A stretch of 41,902 bases of DNA from an uncultured Lachnospiraceae bacterium. Its GTDB lineage: Bacteria > Bacillota > Clostridia > Lachnospirales > Lachnospiraceae. Every line of letters starts with the position of its first letter. The stretch's first letter is position 1. The DNA lies in NCBI GenBank assembly GCA_910588215.1, contig CAJUQJ010000035.1:1-41902 (forward strand). Reading direction: 5' to 3'. The notes beneath the pieces are model-generated. The model worked only from the letters and a program-made list of their open reading frames with translations. It was not told the DNA's origin and searched no databases. Below are positions 1 through 7,971 of the stretch, in pieces. The translations under genes were made by a program, and so were the position numbers.

Positions 1-129
1 TTTTGCCTGAAAAATCAAGCATTTACGCCAACTATGCAGGTGGGAAAGTTGAGTTTCTAACTATACAAATATAGAATCCCCTATATTAAAATGACATTTT
101 CCTGGTGTGAGCCTCTCAGACATTTCATG
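1..129. other. gene-free left flank beyond the CRISPR-Cas scar
   Basis: This AT-rich stretch follows the cas1 remnant in the direction of Cas transcription. In an intact I-C locus the rest of cas1, cas2, the leader and the array would lie here. No Cas2-like frame and no repeat-spacer pattern is seen. A perfect 7-bp inverted repeat (AATATAG at 68-74, CTATATT at 81-87) is present. It could be leader-like sequence, but that is a guess. Confidence 0.4.
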
Positions 130-246
130 TTAATATCTCTTTACATTACCGTATTCTTTTCCGCTGACCCTCGCCCAAAATGCACCTCTGGGCGAAAAGA
201 AGCTCATACCGATCTTCCGCTCTGCACAGGCGCCCATCAACGCCGG
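130..246 (-). pseudogene. cas1: internal fragment of type I-C cas1
   Basis: Read on the minus strand from 246, about 35 codons match an internal stretch of type I-C Cas1, the integrase of CRISPR adaptation. Diagnostic pieces are PALMGACAERKIGMSFF, then SPRGAFWARVSGK and GNV, the classic N-terminal half signature. It has no start of its own and no catalytic C-terminal half. Similarity ends after GNV at 142, and a stop follows at 130-132. The fragment sits one frame off the cas4 codons it is joined to, so the fused transcript cannot make Cas1. The family match is from memory of Cas1 sequences, but several short motifs agree in order. Confidence 0.85.
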
Positions 247-316
247 CCCACTGCCTTCTGCAAAACGCAAAGTGTTGAATCCCGGAAAGCATCAAATAAT
301 CTTCCTCACCATACAT
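146..316 (-). pseudogene. cas4: cas4 5' fragment fused out of frame to cas1 sequence
   Basis: An ATG lies 2 nt after the cas7 stop, the expected place for cas4 in a I-C operon. The first 24 codons match the Cas4 N-terminus (EEDYLMLSGIQHFAFCRRQW), including the first iron-sulfur cysteine, C19. At 245-246 the similarity switches abruptly to cas1 in another frame. The ORF then runs 32 nonsense codons to a stop at 146-148, giving 56 residues. All nuclease residues and the other cluster cysteines are gone. This is a deletion scar covering nearly all of cas4 and the start of cas1. Confidence 0.9.
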
Positions 317-318
317 GC

Positions 319-1164
319 TTAAATCCCTTCTATCTCCTCCAATACCAGATCCGGTAAAGAAGCAACTTCAATATGATAGTCTTCAAACTCCTTCGGATCA
401 TCTGTCTTCGCTGTAATGTCGATCAGTCTGTGAACTTTTGCAGATGAATATTGGCCCATAGGGCAGTTATGCCTCCACCAATATACCTTGCATACTTCCA
501 TGCTTCCGTCAGGTCTTGCCGATGAACTGTCATTTACAAACAGTGTACGCAGAGCTTCTTTGATCTTCTCCGCATCTTCATCGCTGAAGCCTGTTTTGCC
601 GGCAAGCTGGTGATTGATGCTGCCCTTTATGACATACAGCGCCGAATAAACTTTATGTTTCATGCCCATTGTGTCGGACGATTTCTTCTCTTTGGTCTCA
701 CTGTTGACACTTTTTGTGATCTGCATACTGTCAATCGAAACCGGCAGTACACTGAAAGCCGAGTGAACCGAAACCGGTCCTCTCACGCCTACGGATACAC
801 TGTCATCTTTAAACGCAAACACCTGGCCAAAACTCCGAACATCGATCCACTTCTCACAGGCTGCTCTGGCATAGGCATCCTTATCTTTATCCTTCAGTGC
901 TTTCTGCATGTCGGTATTGCTTTTCGCCCGGTCGGCAAGACTCTTGCAGCCGTCATCGGCGCGTTCGTCGCTCTGCACGAAAATAGCTTCCCCCATATCC
1001 TGGAGCCGATTTCTGATCTTTCTCTTAATGCACACATCCGATATTTCGCCATACCCATCATAAGTCTCTCTTGGTCTATTGCCATTAAGCGGGTCTCCGT
1101 TAGGATTTGCATTTTTAACCATCACCAGAACTTCAAAATCAATTTTGTTTGTAAATTCACTCAT
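319..1164 (-). CDS. cas7: Cas7 (Csd2), type I-C Cascade backbone
   Basis: This 281-residue RAMP protein forms the helical backbone that holds the crRNA in the type I-C Cascade complex. The start MSEFTNKIDF with the Cas7-type motif NPNGDPLNGNRPR near the N-terminus identifies it. The ATG at 1164 is chosen over the upstream one at 1200 because a purine-rich AAGGG lies 7 nt before it and homologues start with this short leader. Length is normal for Csd2 and no disruption is seen. It follows cas8c by 59 bp, with the cas4 remnant 2 nt downstream. The protein looks functional although the adaptation genes behind it are destroyed. Confidence 0.93.
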   Translation of the reverse strand: MSEFTNKIDFEVLVMVKNANPNGDPLNGNRPRETYDGYGEISDVCIKRKIRNRLQDMGEAIFVQSDERADDGCKSLADRAKSNTDMQKALKDKDKDAYARAACEKWIDVRSFGQVFAFKDDSVSVGVRGPVSVHSAFSVLPVSIDSMQITKSVNSETKEKKSSDTMGMKHKVYSALYVIKGSINHQLAGKTGFSDEDAEKIKEALRTLFVNDSSSARPDGSMEVCKVYWWRHNCPMGQYSSAKVHRLIDITAKTDDPKEFEDYHIEVASLPDLVLEEIEGI

Positions 1165-1223
1165 AATAATACCCTTGCCTTTCTCCTTATTTTCTTTCAT
1201 TTCTGCGTATGTATGACAGTATC

Positions 1224-3161
1224 TTACGGTTTATCTTCCATACTGTTCTTTTTCTGAAACGACTTTATCATATACTCCATCTGCTGATAATATCCCGGCA
1301 AATACATTTCCGTTAATGCTGTATTATCAAACTGACTCTCTGCAAACTGCGTCATGATCTCACCGATCCATTCCTCGAATTTCTTCCGCTCATAATCATT
1401 TAATTTTCTTTCATAGGCGATCAGATTTTCTCTGATCGTCTTTGAGGTTCTGGCCGGTCTGCTGCTGTAGGCATTCCAATAGCGCTTCGCATTCGTTGTA
1501 CGCCCCTCTTTTACCTTACCGTTCTCGTCACGTTCATACATCGCCCGTTGTTCCATATAGTCATATACGGCCAGCAGTCTTCCGAACAAAACATTTCGGT
1601 CCTTCCCATTGTCATGCAGGAAATTATCCATTGTCATGTTTCCCCTTTCATAATTAAATCTTATCATTGCACATGTAACACACAGCACATCGTTATACCA
1701 AATAAAGTCACCCATTGTCTGCGGCATGGAGGCCCGCCGTACTGCTGCTCTGATGATATCCTGCGGAATTTTGCCTTTTTTTCCGGTTATACATGGCAGT
1801 AACCGCATTATCGTTGCTCTGATCAGCTTTCCTTCTGCCTCCAGCCATTCCGTCCTCTGCACGCCATATGCCGCCAACGCCATATCTCTGGGTGAAGGCG
1901 TGCACTCGCAGGTAATCCGTCTTCTGCTTTCTTCCGTATTGCCTGCCTTAATGCTGCGACGCCATTTGCAATGCTGCTGCCAGTTTAAGATCGCATTTAT
2001 ATATTGGTCCCCGCCCATCTCATCATAGTACACCACTGAAAGCCTGCCGGTAGTAGCCGCATCCAACGCTATGACTGCTATTTTATCTTCTGTTCTGATT
2101 TTTCCGGCATATCCGTTTACCGCATTGTTAAACTGTTGTGCAAAATATTTACCCGTATCGTATTTGGTGATATCTGCGGTCTCGTATGTATCCAGATTAT
2201 CAAAATCAAAGTCAAACTCGTCAATCCCATGCCAGGCATTGATCGAATCCTTCATCATGTCCGGCACCTGCCGGTTCCTGTTTACCATCCAACAGACAAT
2301 GGCCGACTCGTCACGTGTATATCCCTGTTTTTGAAGCAGCCACCTTAAAGCGTTATGTGCCTTCTGGGATGTGTCATATCCGACCGAAACTGCCTGTTCC
2401 TTTGTCGTAAACCTTCCGCGATAAGTAAAACCGGATTCGTCATTTCCGGAGATCAGCTTCGCTTTGTCTGCGCTGTTGCGTATTTTGGATGGATGCTTGT
2501 CCGAACAGGATGCTGTCTTTCCGGATGCATAACACAGTTTCTTTCCACCCGCTCTCTGGCGGTAATACTCACTGTACTTTCTGTACAACTCCTGGTTTTT
2601 CCAAACCTCCTGCGGCATAGCTGCCCCGAACACTATGAACCGCACATTTGCCCCGGTCTGTCCCAGTCCCTGTATCTTAACCTGATCTGTAATGATACCG
2701 TTATCATTCGGCTCCAGCGTTTTGCTCATGATCAGATCCTGTATCAGCGCTCTCCTGCCAAGGTACTTATATACCGCCTCTATCATAGGATGGGAATACT
2801 CCGATTCTGTCCAGTCTCGCAGCAGTTCCATATAAGCTTCATAGTATTTTTCCTTGTTATCACCCGTATACGACGTATAATCCCCTGCTATATAGCAGAG
2901 TTTATCACATAGCGGATGAGGCGCAATTCCGCTGCTCCTTGCCGCCGAATCTTCCGTGACCGGAATGACCGTGACCGCATCCCTGCCTTTATCCAGCTTC
3001 CTGGCCCTTTGAAAATTTCCGTTCTGATCGATCGTCACCTCAATCTGTGCATTAAAAGTCGAATGGGAGATCGGAAGCAATACGGCCTGGTTGTTCTTGT
3101 CAACACCTGCCAGCTCAGCATAGACATCATATGTATCAGCTAAAGTCTTGAGCCACGCCAA
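1224..3161 (-). CDS. cas8c: Cas8c (Csd1), type I-C large subunit
   Basis: This 645-residue protein is the large subunit of type I-C Cascade, used for PAM recognition and R-loop formation. It begins MAWLKTLADTYDVYAEL, the typical Csd1 opening, and carries the family stretch GDQYINAILNWQ. The best start is a TTG at 3161: a near-perfect Shine-Dalgarno (AAGGAGGTGATC) ends a few nucleotides before it, while the longer reading frame to 3215 lacks such a site. The start overlaps the end of cas5 by 26 nt, so translation is probably coupled. In type I-C a small Cas11c subunit is usually made from inside cas8c; I did not locate its start. Length is normal and the frame is intact. Confidence 0.9.
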   Translation of the reverse strand: MAWLKTLADTYDVYAELAGVDKNNQAVLLPISHSTFNAQIEVTIDQNGNFQRARKLDKGRDAVTVIPVTEDSAARSSGIAPHPLCDKLCYIAGDYTSYTGDNKEKYYEAYMELLRDWTESEYSHPMIEAVYKYLGRRALIQDLIMSKTLEPNDNGIITDQVKIQGLGQTGANVRFIVFGAAMPQEVWKNQELYRKYSEYYRQRAGGKKLCYASGKTASCSDKHPSKIRNSADKAKLISGNDESGFTYRGRFTTKEQAVSVGYDTSQKAHNALRWLLQKQGYTRDESAIVCWMVNRNRQVPDMMKDSINAWHGIDEFDFDFDNLDTYETADITKYDTGKYFAQQFNNAVNGYAGKIRTEDKIAVIALDAATTGRLSVVYYDEMGGDQYINAILNWQQHCKWRRSIKAGNTEESRRRITCECTPSPRDMALAAYGVQRTEWLEAEGKLIRATIMRLLPCITGKKGKIPQDIIRAAVRRASMPQTMGDFIWYNDVLCVTCAMIRFNYERGNMTMDNFLHDNGKDRNVLFGRLLAVYDYMEQRAMYERDENGKVKEGRTTNAKRYWNAYSSRPARTSKTIRENLIAYERKLNDYERKKFEEWIGEIMTQFAESQFDNTALTEMYLPGYYQQMEYMIKSFQKKNSMEDKP

Positions 3162-3882
3162 ATAGATCACCTCCTTCAAATTCCTGCAGTCCCCTGAAAT
3201 TTTTCCCCGGTTCAAATTCTTTCAGCCTGGCATTCCGTAGAATATGTCTGATCTCGCATTGCTCAGGCCGTAAAAAGTGTATGATACCGTCTTTCATCTG
3301 TGCATTCCAGAGACGTACAGTCATTTTCCCCTTTTCTTCCTCTCTGTCAGCCTCATCCGGGTACGTTATACCGTGAACCATAATACCAAAGGACAGATTC
3401 GTTCCGTCATATGCTCCTTTTCCTTCACCGAAGTCGCAGGGCTCCACATATCCCTGACACTCTCTTGCCCCTAAGAAAATATCCCTTCTTCCGCCCCTTT
3501 CAACCATTCTGTTGGCAATATCATAATGTTTGTTTTCGTTGCGGTCATGGGACAGATCCTTCCGGTTTTCATTCCATTCGAAATGCGCCCTTATCTGGTA
3601 TGCCACCTCATGCAGATACGTATAATAGGACAGATCGTTACCACCACTGTATTTGATCGGCCTGATCCCCTTCGATTCTGTCCGAATCTGGTTCATGATG
3701 CAGCACTCATCAATGATCCATGTTATGGTAGGCTTCCAGTATATGGATTCCGTTATCCCTTTCAGCGCCTGATAAGTAGGTATCTGATAGCTGCATTTTT
3801 CTCCGCCTGTCTTTGACAGCGGATCCGTAAACAACGCATATCTACCGGACACACAATATTCAATGATATTTTGCTTTTCCAT
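3136..3882 (-). CDS. cas5c: Cas5c (Cas5d), crRNA-processing RAMP nuclease
   Basis: In type I-C, Cas5 replaces Cas6 as the endonuclease that cuts pre-crRNA and then caps the crRNA 5' handle. This 248-residue protein opens MEKQNIIEYCVSGRYALF and has FTDPLSKTGGEKCSY and GIRPIKYSGG, typical of Cas5c. A Tyr at about 48 and the adjacent Lys118-His119 correspond to the catalytic Tyr-Lys-His set known from Bacillus halodurans Cas5d (Y46, K116, H117). The ATG at 3882 has GAGAGGA about 9 nt upstream and fits homologues better than the ORF start at 3921. It lies just after cas3 and overlaps cas8c. crRNA maturation should therefore still be possible if an array exists elsewhere. Confidence 0.9.
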   Translation of the reverse strand: MEKQNIIEYCVSGRYALFTDPLSKTGGEKCSYQIPTYQALKGITESIYWKPTITWIIDECCIMNQIRTESKGIRPIKYSGGNDLSYYTYLHEVAYQIRAHFEWNENRKDLSHDRNENKHYDIANRMVERGGRRDIFLGARECQGYVEPCDFGEGKGAYDGTNLSFGIMVHGITYPDEADREEEKGKMTVRLWNAQMKDGIIHFLRPEQCEIRHILRNARLKEFEPGKNFRGLQEFEGGDLFGVAQDFS

Positions 3883-3899
3883 GCTGTAACCGTCCTCTC

Positions 3900-5894
3900 T
3901 TAAAATATCAGCGTTTCCCACTCTGGTGTAATTCCATACTCCATATGATAAGCCCCGGGCGATGCCACCATATACAGATCCGGTATCCTGTCACTCACAG
4001 ACTGTATCAGTCCGTCAAACTGCTTCAGCCTGCTTCCCCTGACGTTCACCATGTACCTCTGTGCCTGCCGTATATAAGCCTTTAATCCCGCTGGATCTAC
4101 TGTACTCTGAATGGCTTCTATGATCTTTGCACCCTTCTTGTAGGGGACGATCACCCCGAATGAATCATCGTCTATCACCCGGTATTGCTGTCCTGCCGTC
4201 TTATACGCCTGATTCATCAGATTCTTCTTTTCTTTGGGTCTAAATCCTCTCGACAAAAGCTCCAGAATACTCCTATCCAATCCCTTAACAGGAAAGTTCA
4301 TTTTATCTGACGCATTGAAGTATACATTCCTGTAAAAAATATCCATCCATTCCGGCATCAGCAAACTACCCTGTGTCGCACTGTCCTTGTATTGCCAGAT
4401 CACACTTTCCGTCGCTCTGATACTTTGCTGCAGCTCCGTCATATTTCCCGCGTTCTCACCTTCCAGATAAATGAGATTGACCATCCCGCTTTCCAGTTCA
4501 CCGTTTCTGTTACAACGGCCTGCGGCCTGCGCCACACTATCCAGCCCGGCTATAGATCGATATACATACTCAAATGAAATGTCTACGCCCGCCTCGATCA
4601 GATTAGTGCTGATCACAACGATCGTCTCCCGTTTTTTCTCAAGAATCTCTTTAATGCTCTTAATCTTATCACTTCGATGCTCCGCGCATAAATTTGTCGT
4701 AAGATACTCTGCCGGAATTCCCTGCGCTTTTAGTCTGTCATACAGACTTCTCACTGCAGATTTGGTGTTCAATACAACAAGAATGGACCGGCAGTTCACT
4801 GTCCGCCCGGCAATCTCTTCTGCCAGACTCTCGATGGAATACCTGCTGTCAGCTTCCGGCGTAGCTATCTTTACCCGTTCAAACTTATAAAACCAATCCG
4901 CTGTATTTCCTATCATATACTTTGGCTTACTGTAACAGATCGGACATTTTGCTTCCGCCAGCGTCGGCTGCGTAGCGGTACACAGGATAATATTCGTGTT
5001 ACATACGGCGTTTAAGAAATTACACATATAATTAAAAGTATGTATGCACTTCACAGGCATCGACTGCACTTCATCTATGATCACGACCGCATTCGTCAGA
5101 CGGTGCATTCGCCTTATGGATTCCCCTTTGTCTGAAAAAAGGGTGTTCATAAACTGAACAAACGTGGTGCAGATAAACGGCTCTTCCCAATTAATATCAA
5201 ATCTGGAAGTTATGTTGCTCCTGTAGTCCTCACCTGTCCCTTCTTCCTTCCTGATCACGGAAGAATGATGCTCCAGTATCCAGTCATCCTCGCCAATCGC
5301 ATCACGAAACACCTGCGCGTTCTGTTCCGTGATGCTGATATAAGGAGAGACATATATAACACGCTCAGTCTCCGGGTGCAGTCTGCAGTATTCCAGGGCA
5401 TAGGCAAGACTGCCAAGTGTTTTGCCACCTCCTGTGGGAATCGGCAGACAGTATATGCCAGCAGGATATTGCCCGAATCGTCTGCATTCTTCCTGCAGGG
5501 AATTTCTTGCTTCATAGATTACTCTTTCTTGATCAGACAGCCGGGAAAGTTCTATTCTCTCTTGCTTCTCCCGCATATATGCTTCAAAGTTCCTGCCGGC
5601 CTGCCGGAAAATATCCTTCGTATTATATGCGGCCGGTTTTGACGGCACATCGACATTATCCATAAAGTCGGAAGTCGCTTCCCAATCAGAATCGATCAAT
5701 ATAGACAGGATCAGGCGTTGAAGACAGGCAAGCAGATAAAGCCTGCAATCCTCCATTGCTTCTTTCGCATTTATGTTATGGTCGGAAAGCAGTAACGGCT
5801 TTAATCTTCCAAACAACTCTTTTATTCTGTTCCAGGCCAAATCAAATTCTTCCGCAGCCTCCCCGAATGTCCTTTCTTCATCATATTCACTCAA
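3900..5894 (-). CDS. cas3: Cas3 helicase lacking its HD nuclease domain
   Basis: This 664-residue SF2 helicase normally unwinds and shreds DNA once Cascade is bound. Helicase motifs are complete: PTGGGKT (153-159), DEVQ (274-277), LCTATQP, and the motif V-VI block with STNLIEAGVDISFE and QAAGRCNRNGE. A complete I-C Cas3 is usually about 750-850 residues, with an N-terminal HD nuclease. Here the frame opens at a TTG (5894) after that domain. Only the domain's last helices remain (LILSILIDSDWEATSDF, residues 62-78), and no HD metal motif is present in the frame. It is expected to have ATPase/helicase but no DNA cleavage. Remnants of the missing part lie just upstream. Confidence 0.88.
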   Translation of the reverse strand: MSEYDEERTFGEAAEEFDLAWNRIKELFGRLKPLLLSDHNINAKEAMEDCRLYLLACLQRLILSILIDSDWEATSDFMDNVDVPSKPAAYNTKDIFRQAGRNFEAYMREKQERIELSRLSDQERVIYEARNSLQEECRRFGQYPAGIYCLPIPTGGGKTLGSLAYALEYCRLHPETERVIYVSPYISITEQNAQVFRDAIGEDDWILEHHSSVIRKEEGTGEDYRSNITSRFDINWEEPFICTTFVQFMNTLFSDKGESIRRMHRLTNAVVIIDEVQSMPVKCIHTFNYMCNFLNAVCNTNIILCTATQPTLAEAKCPICYSKPKYMIGNTADWFYKFERVKIATPEADSRYSIESLAEEIAGRTVNCRSILVVLNTKSAVRSLYDRLKAQGIPAEYLTTNLCAEHRSDKIKSIKEILEKKRETIVVISTNLIEAGVDISFEYVYRSIAGLDSVAQAAGRCNRNGELESGMVNLIYLEGENAGNMTELQQSIRATESVIWQYKDSATQGSLLMPEWMDIFYRNVYFNASDKMNFPVKGLDRSILELLSRGFRPKEKKNLMNQAYKTAGQQYRVIDDDSFGVIVPYKKGAKIIEAIQSTVDPAGLKAYIRQAQRYMVNVRGSRLKQFDGLIQSVSDRIPDLYMVASPGAYHMEYGITPEWETLIF

Positions 5895-6035
5895 ATAATC
5901 CTGTTTTGCATTGCGGTATGCTTCATCATAATCATCAACTTTATTTAATTTTGCAAAAAAGAGATTATTATGATCTGCGTCGGCAGTTCAAAGCTGCCGC
6001 CATGACTATTTGTAACGGTCCCCCTTCTGCTTCCC
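5895..6035 (-). pseudogene. frame-broken remnants of the Cas3 HD domain
   Basis: Upstream of the Cas3 TTG the same frame stays open for 31 codons with coding-like sequence (NNLFFAKLNKVDDYDEAYRN) until a TGA at 5988-5990. One frame over, immediately upstream, a NSHGGSFELPT stretch (around 5980-6010) resembles the late HD-domain motif SHHGG/SHHSG of Cas3. Together they read as a frameshifted tail of the HD domain. Nothing before about 6035 can be matched, so the N-terminal HD motifs are deleted. The tail assignment is an inference from motif order, not an alignment. Confidence 0.6.
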
Positions 6036-6178
6036 TGTCATGGCACCTTTCGCCACATCCCGACATATAATGTCAATATAACCATAAACCCGCCTGCGAG
6101 GCCAAATCCGGTTTTCGCAGACGGCCAGTCGTGGGAGCGCCGACATCTTAGCCTTCCCACACCGATAAAGGAGCAGAA

Positions 6179-7060
6179 ATGGCGAAAGAAGCAGAATGGA
6201 ACAATCATTTCAACATCGGCGTTGATTCCATCGACAATGCACACCGGAAACTTTTTTCGATCGTTCGCAGACTGATCCATGTAAGCAAAGATGAAAATAA
6301 CGGACAATGGGCATGTGCCGAAGGCATCAAATACTTTAAAACCTATGCCATAGAGCATTTTACCGACGAAGAAACCTATATGAAGTCAATCAACTACGAA
6401 GGATATGAAATACACAAGCGCCTGCATGACGGCATGCGGTATAAGACACTGCCCGCTCTTGAAAAGGATCTGTTGGAATCAGACTATTCGCAGGAATCCA
6501 TCCAGCATTTTCTCGGCATCTGCCTTGGGTGGCTGACTGCTCACATCATGATCGAAGATCGCGCCATCACAGGCAAAGTTTCAAATAGATGGAAAAAGGA
6601 TAATACCGGAGAAGCCATGACTGCTCTGGAAGATGCACTGACGCTTGCCATACGGGAGATTTTCCGGTTACAGCCGGAAATCGTCAGCGAGCATTACAGC
6701 GGAGAAGATTTCGGCAGCTGCCTGATCGACCGGCTGACTTACCGCTCCAAAGAAGGAAACCACGTCCAGATCTTTCTTGTTCTTGAAGAAAGCCTGGTGC
6801 TGCGTGCCGTAAGCGCTATACTTGGCATGCCATTAAAAAAGGTGGATCGGATGGTTGAAAATACCGTCAGACAGCTTTCCCTGCATATCGCAGATCAAGT
6901 CGGCGAACACTGTCATCTGTCTTTTTACTATGAATTGGAAAGCAATCACCTGATGACGGCGGAACAGTTCCGGCAGATCTTTTATGCACAATACTTTGAC
7001 TACAGTCTGCTGTTCAATACCGGAACGGGCTATTTTGCATTCTGCATCAAGCTGCAGTAA
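6179..7060 (+). CDS. bacteriohemerythrin fused to a CheX-like domain
   Basis: Residues 1-130 form a bacterial hemerythrin, a four-helix O2-binding di-iron domain. All seven ligands can be placed: H22, H60, E64, H79, H83, H122 and D127, in motifs DNAHRKLF, EHFTDEETYM, HKRLH and HIMIED. Residues about 145-293 resemble the CheX/CheC-type chemotaxis phosphatase fold, with an IFLVLEESLVLRAVSAILGM block like the CheX alternation of strand and helix, but I cannot point to the catalytic E-x-x-N pair. The ATG follows AAAGGAG by 5 nt. It is monocistronic, divergent from cas3. The likely role is oxygen or redox sensing linked to motility signalling; the hemerythrin call is strong, the CheX call moderate. 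Its stop codon abuts a dispersed palindromic repeat. Confidence 0.85.
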   Translation: MAKEAEWNNHFNIGVDSIDNAHRKLFSIVRRLIHVSKDENNGQWACAEGIKYFKTYAIEHFTDEETYMKSINYEGYEIHKRLHDGMRYKTLPALEKDLLESDYSQESIQHFLGICLGWLTAHIMIEDRAITGKVSNRWKKDNTGEAMTALEDALTLAIREIFRLQPEIVSEHYSGEDFGSCLIDRLTYRSKEGNHVQIFLVLEESLVLRAVSAILGMPLKKVDRMVENTVRQLSLHIADQVGEHCHLSFYYELESNHLMTAEQFRQIFYAQYFDYSLLFNTGTGYFAFCIKLQ

Positions 7061-7086
7061 ACGAAATTTCTAATGTCGTTAATTAT
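7059..7086 (+). repeat. terminal arm of a dispersed palindromic element (copy A)
   Basis: Directly at the hemerythrin stop codon, the sequence ACGAAATTTCTAATGTCGTT then AATTAT matches the right arm of the 103-bp element at 14094-14196. Only this arm is present here, so it is a partial copy. Confidence 0.7.
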
Positions 7087-7091
7087 GGAAT

Positions 7092-7128
7092 GAAATAAAA
7101 AAGCAGGGGCCGGATCAGTTCCGGCTCC
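7092..7128 (-). terminator. intrinsic terminator reading leftwards
   Basis: On the minus strand a 9-bp GC-rich stem (7106-7114 paired with 7120-7128, loop of 5 nt, one G-U pair) is followed after 3 nt by TTTTTTATTT. On the plus strand no T-run follows, so it works for leftward transcription. The nearest leftward genes are the STM4011-4015 operon ending at 7927, with the plus-strand gene at 7270-7971 in between. Confidence 0.65.
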
Positions 7129-7269
7129 ATCACATATTACATCTTATTCATTACTCCCTTTTCGGAATTGTGTACCCATGAAAAACAGGCCTATAAATAT
7201 ACATTGCAAGCACCGATATATATTTTATAGTCAAGTATATAACTTGGAATTCAAAGGGAGCGTCGACTG

Positions 7270-7971
7270 ATGCTTATTCGGGCCATAGTAGAGTTTAATG
7301 AAGAAGGATATATGATATTTGCAGAAAATTTCCCAGGTGCTTTTTCAAGGGGGAAAACCAGAGATGAGGCATTGGGAAAATTGGTTGGTGAAGTAAGGCA
7401 ATTTGTCTTATGGTCAACAGGAGTGAAATGTTCTGATGACTGTTATATTGAAATAGTGCAAGAGGAAAAGAGCGATGCTTGTATATCTGATGCTGATACT
7501 ACCATTATTTTTGATAGCGAAGAGTTGCCTTTGGCATTCAATGAGTATCAGTATACAAAGTCGCTTGTTATAAAATCAGCGAAGGATTTTAAATTATATG
7601 ATTCTATTCCAGATGTGAAACAGACAACTCTTCCAGCTCGGCAAACTTTTTATGGAAGTATTCCTCGTACACCTGAGGAAATGTACATGCACACAAACGA
7701 AGTTACTAAATCTTATTTAGATGGTTTGGCGACAATCGAAAATAATACTGATATTTATTTAAATCGAATAATTGCATTTCAACAAATTGAACAAGTGTCA
7801 AACTATCTTGATAATAATGTTTACATTCATATGTACGGAGAACCTTGGTCATTGAAAAAAGCAATGAGAAGATTTATTTGGCACGATAGAATACATGCCA
7901 AAGCGTTATATCGTTTAGCGATTGGATTATGGGGGAGTTGTGTTGTAAATCCCTTTCACTTTATTGTCTGA
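7270..7971 (+). CDS. HicB-like N-terminus joined to a DinB-like C-terminus
   Basis: Residues 1-50 look like the HicB antitoxin-like fold (an IVEFNEEGYMIFAENFPGAF strand pattern followed by GKTRDEALGKL). The last ~80 residues end in RRFIWHDRIHAKALYRLA, like the final helix of DinB/YfiT-type four-helix metal-binding proteins. No HicA toxin is adjacent, so an antitoxin role is doubtful; a metal-dependent enzyme or stress protein is equally possible. AAAGGGAG precedes the ATG by about 10 nt. The gene is clearly AT-richer than the GC-rich operon beside it and its 3' end overlaps the end of the opposing STM4011-like gene by 45 bp, both signs of recent insertion. Confidence 0.6.
   Translation: MLIRAIVEFNEEGYMIFAENFPGAFSRGKTRDEALGKLVGEVRQFVLWSTGVKCSDDCYIEIVQEEKSDACISDADTTIIFDSEELPLAFNEYQYTKSLVIKSAKDFKLYDSIPDVKQTTLPARQTFYGSIPRTPEEMYMHTNEVTKSYLDGLATIENNTDIYLNRIIAFQQIEQVSNYLDNNVYIHMYGEPWSLKKAMRRFIWHDRIHAKALYRLAIGLWGSCVVNPFHFIV

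Noticed and set aside
1..318. CRISPR array at the left edge
   Set aside because: No repeated 30-35 bp unit or spacer pattern is visible; the region is explained by cas4/cas1 remnants and AT-rich flank.
91..357. 88-codon plus-strand ORF
   Set aside because: It is antisense to the cas4/cas1 remnants and the cas7 end, without ribosome binding site or family resemblance.
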